Source: DASWJZ01 sp963761005
GTDB lineage: Bacteria; Pseudomonadota; Alphaproteobacteria; Rhizobiales; Afifellaceae
Length of the DNA: 64,000 nucleotides
Direction of reading: 5' to 3'
NCBI GenBank assembly: GCA_963761005.1
Contig: CAVXFK010000027.1
Span: 1 to 64,000, forward strand
Part shown: positions 41,491-49,087 of the stretch, in pieces
Position numbering within the stretch: position 1 is the first letter of the stretch
How the letters are laid out: the number at the start of each line of letters is the position of its first letter
Notes under the pieces: generated by a model
Databases searched by the model: none
What the model was told of the DNA's origin: nothing
What the model saw: the letters and a program-made list of their open reading frames with translations, nothing else
Position numbers and translations under genes: made by a program

Positions 41491-42567
41491 ATGTCCGACC
41501 TCGCCACCCTTGAATCGGAAATCACCGCGTCGATCGCCGCGGCGGCGGACGAGCGCGCCCTCGAAGAGGTGCGCGTCGCCGCACTCGGAAAGAAAGGCGC
41601 GATCTCCGAGCGCCTGAAGGCCCTCGGCAAGATGACGCCGGAGGAGCGGAAATCCGCCGGCGCGGCGCTCAATGTGCTGAAGGATAAGATCGCGGCTCAG
41701 ATCGAGGCGCGACGCGCCACGCTCCGAGATGCGGAGCTCGACCGGCGGCTCAAGACCGAAACCGTGGACGTGACGCTCCCTTCTCGCCCGGAGGCGCAGG
41801 GCACAATCCACCCCGTGACGCAGGTCTGGCAGGAGGTGGTCCAGATTTTCGCCGACATGGGCTTCTCCGTCGCCGAGGGGCCGCACATCGAAACCGACTG
41901 GTACAATTTCGGCGCGCTCAACATGCCGGAGGAGCATCCGGCGCGGCAGGAGCACGACACCTTCTATTTCCATCCGCGCCCCGGCACGAACGAGCGCATG
42001 GTACTGCGCACGCACACCTCGCCGGTGCAGATCCGCACCATGGAGACGACGAAGCCGCCGATCCGCATCATCGCGCCCGGCCGCACCTTCCGCTCCGATT
42101 CCGACCAGACCCACACCCCGATGTTCCATCAGGTGGAGGGCCTCGTCATCGACGCTGAGACGCATCTCGGGCACCTAAAAGGCACGCTCGAAGCCTTCTG
42201 CAAGGCCTTCTTCGAGATCGACCAGGTGAAGATGCGCTTCCGCCCCTCGCACTTTCCCTTCACCGAGCCGTCGATGGAGGTCGACATCGGCTGCTCATGG
42301 GAAGGCGGTGAGCTCAAGATCGGCGCCGGCGACGACTGGCTGGAGATTCTCGGCTCCGGCATGGTGCATCCGAACGTCATCCGCGCCGGCGGCCTTGACC
42401 CCGACAAGGTGCAGGGCTTCGCCTTCGGCATGGGGATCGACCGGATCGCCATGCTGAAATACGGGATTCCGGATTTGCGCGCCTTCTTCGAGGCGGACCT
42501 TCGCTGGCTCCGCCACTACGGCTTTTCGGCGCTCGCGGTGCCGAGCCTCGCGGAGGGCCTCAGCTAA
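41491..42567 (+). CDS. pheS: phenylalanyl-tRNA synthetase alpha chain
   Basis: 358 residues, class II synthetase. An amino-terminal coiled coil (ESEITASIAAAADERALEEVRV) is followed by the catalytic core: HPVTQVWQEVVQIFADMGF, ARQEHDTFYF, RTHTSPVQIRTM, GRTFRSDSDQTHTPMFHQVEG (motif 2) and GFAFGMGIDRIAMLKYGI (motif 3). ATG 41491 is chosen; the frame upstream lies in a repeat. pheT is 2.3 kb downstream rather than adjacent. Confidence 0.96.
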   Translation: MSDLATLESEITASIAAAADERALEEVRVAALGKKGAISERLKALGKMTPEERKSAGAALNVLKDKIAAQIEARRATLRDAELDRRLKTETVDVTLPSRPEAQGTIHPVTQVWQEVVQIFADMGFSVAEGPHIETDWYNFGALNMPEEHPARQEHDTFYFHPRPGTNERMVLRTHTSPVQIRTMETTKPPIRIIAPGRTFRSDSDQTHTPMFHQVEGLVIDAETHLGHLKGTLEAFCKAFFEIDQVKMRFRPSHFPFTEPSMEVDIGCSWEGGELKIGAGDDWLEILGSGMVHPNVIRAGGLDPDKVQGFAFGMGIDRIAMLKYGIPDLRAFFEADLRWLRHYGFSALAVPSLAEGLS

Positions 42568-42734
42568 TGCGCTGCGGGATGGCGGTAGCCCTCCTGCTTT
42601 TGTCTTCAGCGCTCGCTTCTTGCCAGAGCGCGCCACCGCCGGGCGCCGACACGAAGGCTGTCACCGTCGGCGGGTGGAGCGTCAAAACCAGCGGATACGT
42701 CAGAGAGGACATTGCGTTGACGCACGGCCGTTAA
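42567..42734 (+). CDS. small lipoprotein (55 aa)
   Basis: A short gene whose ATG overlaps the pheS stop (TAATG). The product starts MRCGMAVALLLLSSALASCQ; LASC is a good lipobox with Cys19 as the lipidated residue. The mature part is 37 residues, ending YVREDIALTHGR. Its stop overlaps the stop of the opposite-strand gene. The function is unknown; a membrane-anchored small periplasmic protein is likely. Confidence 0.6.
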   Translation: MRCGMAVALLLLSSALASCQSAPPPGADTKAVTVGGWSVKTSGYVREDIALTHGR

Positions 42735-44201
42735 AGCGGCTGTCCGGGGGGCGGCATCAGCGGCTTGCCGTTCACGGTGACCGACCCGTCGTCCTTCCTC
42801 TCGATCAGGAAGTGCGTGCTGCCGTCGCCGGACTGTTCTCCGAACGTTTGGGCAAGGGTCAGGAAGGCCAGCACCTTGCCGGCGGTGGGATCGTCGGACA
42901 TGTCTTTCAGCGACGCGACCGCGCGGTCGAGGCCCTTGGCGGTCACATCGAAGGAGCCGGTGGCTCCCGCCGTCGTCAAAGTCATCGCGCCGGCGAACTC
43001 AAGATTGAGAAGCGGGCTGTTGATGTGGCCCGGCATGAGCGTGAACTTGGCTCCGCCTTCCGGCATGGCGAGGGCCGCGGCGGTCGCGATGTCGACCTGC
43101 TCGAGCATCGGCTTGCGGTTGACGTCGAGCTTCTCGATGAGCTGCCGGGCGGGCGCGTCGAGGTTGAAATCCCGAGAGGTCGATACCGAACTCGAGGTCG
43201 GTCGGCACGAGTTGTTTCGTCCAGGGTGGAGCGACGTCTTCGGGATAGCTCAGGCCGGCGAGCTTCATGGAGAGCTGCAGTTCGCTGCTCGACACGATGC
43301 CGGTGAGCGCGCCGCCGCCGCTCAGGTCCTCTACGCCGAACGCGCCGAACGGCGTTTCCACGCGGAGCCCCTTGAGGGCGGTCTTCTCCTCGATGCGCTG
43401 ATAGATGGGCAGAAGGTCCGTGAGGCGCTTCTTGATTTCCTGGTTCTCCAGCGTCGGCGGGCTCTCCTGCGCACGCGCAACGGCGTAGGCCCAAAGATCG
43501 AGCAGCTTCGATCCTTCGAGCGCGTTGAACGTCCAGCCCGAGGTGCCGGAATCGACGCCGTATGACAGATCGAAGGTCGGCGGCAGCGGCGATGCGGAGT
43601 CGGTATGCGGCGGCGTGATCGACTGGCGCGTCACGATGTCCCGCAAGGTCTGCTGCATCGCGACGTTGACGGCGCCGTCGCCGGCCGCCGAAGCCGTGCT
43701 CTGAACCGTCTGCTCGCCGGAATGCGAGGCGCCTTCCGCGTTGGGTCCGCTTGTCTGGCTGTCGGTCGCCGTGAACGTCTCGTTGAGCTGGACGAACGAC
43801 GCGAGGGCCGGATCGTAGATCCCGTCGAAGTGGAGGCCGTCGACGCGGGTCGTCGTCGTCGCATTCTTGATGTGCATCGTGAGCGGGCTCGGGAAGAGCA
43901 GATCGCTGACCTGCCAGGTTCCGTCGGCGAGTGGCTTGACGACGAACGAGATCTCGGCCGGATCGATCTTGAAGCCCAAGGGCTCGAACGGGCGCGCAAG
44001 CTGGTTCAGAGCGATCGACAGCCTGTAGGTCTCGCCCGCCGGCTCGGCGCGCACGAAGTCGGCCTCCCCGGCGCGTGGCATGCCCAGATATTTGTGGAAC
44101 ACGTCGACGAGACGCTGCGCCCCATCGTGCGTGGCCTCGGCGGCAAACCCTTGGCTCACGCTGGCGAGCAGGCAGGAAACAAAGAGAATGTTGCGCCGCA
44201 T
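42731..44201 (-). pseudogene. large secreted protein of unknown function, frameshifted
   Basis: Joined over one break near 43170 it gives about 490 residues with a Sec signal (RRNILFVSCLLASVSQGFAA). The rest is beta-rich repeating structure (LTMHIKNATTTTRVDGLHFDG, SELQLSMKLAGLSYPEDVAP, then in the other frame NLDAPARQLIEKLDVNRKPM and FTLMPGHINSPLLNLEFAGAM), perhaps a DUF945/DUF2125-like outer-membrane or periplasmic protein; I am not sure of the family. The distal frame ends GKPLMPPPGQPL. Confidence 0.65.
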
Positions 44202-44345
44202 CGAGGCCTCCCATGAACTGCCGCACACTACCGGCAGAGCGTCTTCGCCGAAAGCTATGCCCGGGGCTGAGCTTGCCGAAAGGTTTCGCCGAGCGGAATT
44301 AGCGGCGCGTCGTCATGCTTCGGCGCTGACGACGCGCCATCTCGA

Positions 44346-44597
44346 TCAACGGTAGCGATGCGGGATGACCCAGATCTCGCGGGCGCCATTCGTCCCGGTC
44401 AGGATATCCATCTTCTCAAGACCCATGTCGGAAAGAACGTGGTCCGGGAGCGTCTGCAGCGTACGCGCATCCTTGCCCGACCGTACGCGCCTCGAAATGA
44501 GGTTACGGATCGGACGGCCGAGTGCAACGACCGCAGAAAGCGCGGCGATGAATCTCGACGGACTGCGCGAAAGCGCGGTACTCACGGTTCTCTCCAT
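44346..44597 (-). CDS. DUF1127-like small protein
   Basis: An 83-residue basic protein. RTLQTLPDHVLSDMGLEKMDI matches the DUF1127 (YjiS-like) core, with a helical amino part (SRFIAALSAVVALGRPIRNL). In other alphaproteobacteria such proteins bind RNA or tune phosphate and carbon metabolism (family knowledge). The start at ATG 44597 is uncertain because no clear ribosome site is seen. Confidence 0.7.
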   Translation of the reverse strand: MERTVSTALSRSPSRFIAALSAVVALGRPIRNLISRRVRSGKDARTLQTLPDHVLSDMGLEKMDILTGTNGAREIWVIPHRYR

Positions 44598-44836
44598 CGG
44601 TTGAGGAGGCGCAGGATCTTTTGCGCCATTCCGCCGGCTCATGCCCGGGCGAAACGCATGAATTATCCGCCGCTTGTTTCGTCGACGTTTCGTGCGCGCC
44701 CCGAAACGGTTTCTTGGCCGGGCCTTTTCTGCGTCGAATTGCGGCTTGACGACCACCGCCCAAGGCCGCGCCGGCTTGCCACCTCGGTTCGGCGCCGCTA
44801 GGTGAACCGCCAGCCCACGGTCCGCGCGCAGTTCCC

Positions 44837-47242
44837 ATGAAATTCACCCTCTCCTGGCTGAAGGATTATCTCGACACCGACGCGTCGGCGGAGGAGATCG
44901 CCGTGGCGCTGACGCATCTCGGGCTCGAGGTGGAGGCGATCCACAACCCGGCGGAGACGCTGAAGCCCTTCGTCATCGCGAACGTCGTGGAGGCGCGCCA
45001 GCATCCGAATGCGGACCGCCTGCGCGTCTGCTTCGTCGATTCCGGCGACGGCGTGCCGATCCAGGTCGTCTGCGGGGCCTCGAATGCCAGAACCGGCATG
45101 AAAGGCGTCTTCGCGCCCGCCGGATCGCACATTCCCGGAACCGGCGTCGACCTGAAGCCGGGCACGATCCGCGGCGAGGCGTCGAACGGCATGCTTCTGT
45201 CGGAGCGCGAGCTCGGTATCTCCGACGACCACGAAGGGATTGTCGATCTCCCCGCCGATGCGCCGGTCGGGACGCCCTACGCCGCGTGGGTCGGCCTCGA
45301 CGATCCGGTGATCGACGTCTCCGTCACCCCGAACCGGCCGGACGCGCTGGGCGTCTATGGCATCGCCCGCGACCTCGCGGCGAAGGGGATCGGCCGGCTT
45401 GAGCCGCTCGACGCATCGGCGGTTGTCGGCAGCATCACGAGCCCGATCTCCGTAGAGCTTCGCTTCGAGGAAACTGACAACAGGCCCTGTCCGCTCTTCA
45501 TCGGCCGCTATTTCCGCGGCGTGAAGAACGGGCCGTCGCCGGCCTGGATGCAGCGGCGGCTCCGCGCCATCGGGCTTCGCCCGATCTCCGCGCTGGTCGA
45601 CATCACCAATTACATCACGATGAGCTTCTCCCGCCCGCTTCACGTCTTCGACGCGGACAAGGTGAAGGGGATCATCCACGCGCGCCTTGCGAACGCCGGC
45701 GAGACGATCGAGGCGCTCGACGGCAAGACCTATGCGCTCGATCCCGAGATGACGGTGATCGCCGACAATTCCGGCCCGGAGGGGATTGCGGGGATCATCG
45801 GCGGCGAGGCGACCGGCTGCGGCCCGGAGACGACGAACGTCTTCCTTGAGGCCGCCTACTTCGATCCGACCCGCACGGCGACGACCGGCCGCAAGCTCGG
45901 CGTCATTTCCGACGCGCGCTTCCGCTTCGAGCGTGGTGTCGATCCGGCCTTCGTCGAGCCGGGCGCCGAGATCGCGACGCAGATGATCCTGGAGCTTTGC
46001 GGCGGCGAGGCGTCGGGGTTGGTGATCGCCGGCCATGCGCCGCTGAGGAATGCCTCCGTCCGCTTCCGCCTCGACCGAGTGAAGACGCTCGCCGGCGTCG
46101 ATATTCCGAGCGAGGAACAGCTTGGAATTCTCGACGCGCTCGGCTTCGCCATCGCCGGCGCCGGCGGTGAGGTCGTCGCCGATGTGCCGTCATGGCGCCC
46201 GGATATCAACGGCGAGGCGGATTTGGTGGAAGAGGTCGTGCGCATCTACGGCCTCGATCACGTCGCGCACGCCACGCTGCCGCGGCTTGAGGCCGTAACC
46301 GGCCGCCACGTCACGCTGGCGCAGCGCCGGCGCTTCACCGCGGCGCGCGCGCTTGCTGCGCGCGGGCTGAACGAGGCGATGACCTGGTCCTTCCTTCCGA
46401 AGGGCCAGGCGGAGCTTTTCGGCGGCGGCGCCGCGACGCTCGTGCTCGCCAATCCGATTTCGTCGGAGCTCTCCGACATGCGCCCGTCGCTGCTCCCGAA
46501 TCTGATCGCCGCTGCCGGCCGCAACGTGGCGCGCGGCTTTTCCGACCTCGCGCTCTTCGAGGTCGGGCAGGTCTATGGTGGCGATCGGCCCGAGGATGAG
46601 CGCGTCAACGCGTCGGGCATCCGCCGCGGCTTCGATGGCCCGCGCCACTGGGCGCGCGCGCGCCGCGCCGTCGACGTGTTCGACGCCAAGGCCGACGCCG
46701 AGGCTGTCCTCGCAGCGATCGGCGCGCCGATCGACCGCGTGCAAACCGTCGCGGAAGGGCCCGCCTGGTATCATCCCGGCCGTGTCGGTCAGTTCATGCT
46801 CGGGCCGAAGAACCGGCTCGCGGTCTTCGGCGAGGTGCATCCGCGCGTGCTCGCCGCGATGGATGTGACCGGCCCGCTCGTCGCCTTCGAGGTCGATCTC
46901 AACGCCGTGCCGCTGCCTAAGAGCGCGCGCACCACGCGCCAGCCGCTCGATGCGCCGCAGTTCCAGGCGGTGACGCGCGACTTCGCCTTCGTAGTCGCGA
47001 GCGACGTGCCGGCTGAGAAGATCGTCCGTGCCGCCAAGGGCGCCGACAAGGCACTGGTCGACGGCGTCTCCGTCTTCGACGTCTTTTCCGGCGAAGCGAT
47101 CGGCGCCGGGCGGAAATCGGTGGCGGTCGAGGTCACGCTGCAGCCGCGCGAGCGCACGCTGACGGAGGAAGAGATCGACAAGGTTTCCGGCGCAATCGTT
47201 GCGGCCGTCACCAAGGGCACCGGCGGCGCGCTCCGGAGCTGA
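44837..47242 (+). CDS. pheT: phenylalanyl-tRNA synthetase beta chain
   Basis: 801 residues, full length. MKFTLSWLKDYLDTDAS at the start, tRNA-binding domain (VVEARQHPNADRLRVCFVDSG), B3/4 editing domain (RPLHVFDADKVKG, ISDARFRFERGVDP), B5 domain (DVPSWRPDINGEADLVEEVVRIYGLDH), catalytic-like core and the carboxy anticodon-binding FDX-ACB domain (FQAVTRDFAFVV, TLQPRERTLTEEEID). Confidence 0.96.
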   Translation: MKFTLSWLKDYLDTDASAEEIAVALTHLGLEVEAIHNPAETLKPFVIANVVEARQHPNADRLRVCFVDSGDGVPIQVVCGASNARTGMKGVFAPAGSHIPGTGVDLKPGTIRGEASNGMLLSERELGISDDHEGIVDLPADAPVGTPYAAWVGLDDPVIDVSVTPNRPDALGVYGIARDLAAKGIGRLEPLDASAVVGSITSPISVELRFEETDNRPCPLFIGRYFRGVKNGPSPAWMQRRLRAIGLRPISALVDITNYITMSFSRPLHVFDADKVKGIIHARLANAGETIEALDGKTYALDPEMTVIADNSGPEGIAGIIGGEATGCGPETTNVFLEAAYFDPTRTATTGRKLGVISDARFRFERGVDPAFVEPGAEIATQMILELCGGEASGLVIAGHAPLRNASVRFRLDRVKTLAGVDIPSEEQLGILDALGFAIAGAGGEVVADVPSWRPDINGEADLVEEVVRIYGLDHVAHATLPRLEAVTGRHVTLAQRRRFTAARALAARGLNEAMTWSFLPKGQAELFGGGAATLVLANPISSELSDMRPSLLPNLIAAAGRNVARGFSDLALFEVGQVYGGDRPEDERVNASGIRRGFDGPRHWARARRAVDVFDAKADAEAVLAAIGAPIDRVQTVAEGPAWYHPGRVGQFMLGPKNRLAVFGEVHPRVLAAMDVTGPLVAFEVDLNAVPLPKSARTTRQPLDAPQFQAVTRDFAFVVASDVPAEKIVRAAKGADKALVDGVSVFDVFSGEAIGAGRKSVAVEVTLQPRERTLTEEEIDKVSGAIVAAVTKGTGGALRS

Positions 47243-47413
47243 TATGAAGCGAAAAAGCCGGCCTGAAGCGCCGGGTCCTGTCCAGCTTCTTGCGGTGCAG
47301 ACCGGCTTGTCGGCCAGACAATAGCTTCAGACCTATAGAACTGCCGCATCCGTCGTGGCGTTCCGTCGTGTATTATGCTTTAATAGCTTTGTAACCGTAT
47401 AGCGTCGGTCCCA

Positions 47414-47785
47414 ATGCAAGACCGTTTCTCTTCCCTTCGTCGGCTTCTGTTCTGGTGCGCCCTGCTTGGGGTTTCTTTCCTCGCACTCCTGCCGCCGCCG
47501 CACGTCATTCACCTGACGCCGTCGGACAAGATCGATCATCTCTTCGCATTCCTGGTGCTTGCCGCGCTTGCGCTCTTTGCCTACCCGCGGCGGCCGGCCG
47601 TCATGCTTGGGATCGGTCTGATTGCCTTCGGTGGATTTCTGGAGCTCGCGCAGGCCATAAGCTTCGTGCACCGCGACGCCAGCCTGAATGACTGGCTGGT
47701 CGACATCGTCGGAGCGTGCGTGGGGATTGTCGCCGTGGGGCTCTTCAAAACGTTTCTCAATGGTCGACGAGACCAGGCAGCCTGA
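47414..47785 (+). CDS. VanZ-like membrane protein
   Basis: A 123-residue protein with three to four membrane segments. SDKIDHLFAFLVLAALALFA, GGFLELAQAISFVHRDASLNDWLVDIVGACVGIV carries the conserved DKxxHxxAF and ExxQ...DxxxN patterns of VanZ-like proteins. Function uncertain. Convergent with the LysR gene. Confidence 0.85.
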   Translation: MQDRFSSLRRLLFWCALLGVSFLALLPPPHVIHLTPSDKIDHLFAFLVLAALALFAYPRRPAVMLGIGLIAFGGFLELAQAISFVHRDASLNDWLVDIVGACVGIVAVGLFKTFLNGRRDQAA

Positions 47786-47827
47786 GCATCAGGGCACACA
47801 AGCGCCGAAATCTCGTCGCGAGGCAAT

Positions 47828-48790
47828 CTAACTTGCTTCGCTTCTTCCGCGACGTTGAGACCGCTGCAGCTCGAGGTGATCTGGTTCGGAAGCGCTTTGT
47901 TCTCGCAACGCCGGTGTCGTCAGATGCTGCATGAGGGCGTGCGCCGCGGCGCCGATATGGCGGTCGCGGTGACGCAAAAGCACGAAGTCGCGCGGCGGAA
48001 GGTCGATCGGCAGCGCCTTCAGCTGCCCCGCCGCGATTGCCGAGGCGACGACATGCTCTGAGATGATGGTGGCGCCGGCGCCGGCCTCGACCGCCTCGCG
48101 CACCGCCTCGTTGCTTGGAAGCACCAGGAAGATCGGCAGGTCGTCGAGCGTCAGCCCGTCCTTCGCGGCGAGGTCCTCAAGCCCCGCGCGCGTGCCGGAG
48201 CCTGCCTCGCGCACCACCCATGAGACGGAGCGAAGGTCGGGCCGGCCCGGACCGGTCTCTGGCGGCAGCGGACGGCTCTTCGCCACCACCAGGACAAGGC
48301 GGTCGTGGTCGACCAGGCGACGAAGCAGCGCCGGGTTCTCCACCCGCCCCTCGACCAGCCCGAGATCGCAGCGCCCCTCAAGCACCGCGGCCTCGACTTG
48401 GCGCGTATTGCCGATCTGAACGTCGAGCCGCACACGCGGAAATTCCGTGTGGTAAGCGGTCAGCCGGAGCGGCAGCCAGAAACTCGCGATCGTCTGGCTG
48501 GCGGCGATCGACACGGTTCCGGTCGCCGGATCGGAAAAATCCTCAAGCTCGGCGCGTGCCGCGTTCGTCTGATCGAGCACCGCACGCGCCTTCGGCAGGA
48601 AGCGGCGGCCAGTGTCGGTCAGCTCGATGCCGCGCCCGACGCGGTCGAAAAGCCGCGCGCCGTAGCGCCGCTCGAGCGCCGCGATTGCCGCGGACGCCGC
48701 CGACTGCGTCATGCCGAGCGCCGCTGCCGCCTTGGTCACGTGCCGCCGTTCGGCGACGGCCACGAAAATCCGGAGCTGTTCGAGGGTCAC
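47828..48790 (-). CDS. LysR-family transcriptional regulator
   Basis: A 320-residue regulator. The helix-turn-helix (LRIFVAVAERRHVTKAAAALGMTQSAASAAIAALE) is followed by a periplasmic-binding-like effector domain (VSIAASQTIASFWLPLRL, CDLGLVEGRVENP, REAGSGTRAGLEDLA), as in CysB/CbbR-like subgroups. It is divergent from soeABC across about 96 bp, so it probably controls that operon in response to a sulfur metabolite (inference). Confidence 0.88.
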   Translation of the reverse strand: MTLEQLRIFVAVAERRHVTKAAAALGMTQSAASAAIAALERRYGARLFDRVGRGIELTDTGRRFLPKARAVLDQTNAARAELEDFSDPATGTVSIAASQTIASFWLPLRLTAYHTEFPRVRLDVQIGNTRQVEAAVLEGRCDLGLVEGRVENPALLRRLVDHDRLVLVVAKSRPLPPETGPGRPDLRSVSWVVREAGSGTRAGLEDLAAKDGLTLDDLPIFLVLPSNEAVREAVEAGAGATIISEHVVASAIAAGQLKALPIDLPPRDFVLLRHRDRHIGAAAHALMQHLTTPALREQSASEPDHLELQRSQRRGRSEAS

Positions 48791-48886
48791 GCACGACTTA
48801 TCGGAATTCCAAATCGGTTTGACAAGAACAATTCATTGGATCGATTGAAGATAGCACGGCAGACTGCAGCAATCGGAGTTTCACCA

Positions 48887-49087
48887 ATGAATCGAAAGAG
48901 TTCGCCGCGTCTGCGCGGAGGGCTTTTCAGTAGGCTTTTTCGCGTGATCGCGAAAACGGCAGGACGGCTGAAGCCGTCCAATGCCGGCGCCTCCTATCGG
49001 CCGGAGCGGCACTACATGCGCGGCTCTGGACCGAAGTCGAAGCGCCTTGCGGCGTCCGGCAACAAGCGTACGCCGACGGCGACATGA
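48887..49087 (+). CDS. small basic protein upstream of soeA (66 aa)
   Basis: An ORF of 66 codons beginning MNRKSSPRLRGGLFSRLFRV, with GGAG eight bases before the ATG and a stop overlapping the soeA ATG (ATGA). The product is strongly basic (many Arg and Lys), has no membrane segment and no cysteine, and ends SKRLAASGNKRTPTAT. The SD and coupling suggest real translation, either as a protein or as a leader that controls soeA. Family unknown. Confidence 0.5.
   Translation: MNRKSSPRLRGGLFSRLFRVIAKTAGRLKPSNAGASYRPERHYMRGSGPKSKRLAASGNKRTPTAT

Noticed and set aside
44798..46036. A 412-codon minus-strand open frame
   Set aside because: Antisense shadow of pheT.
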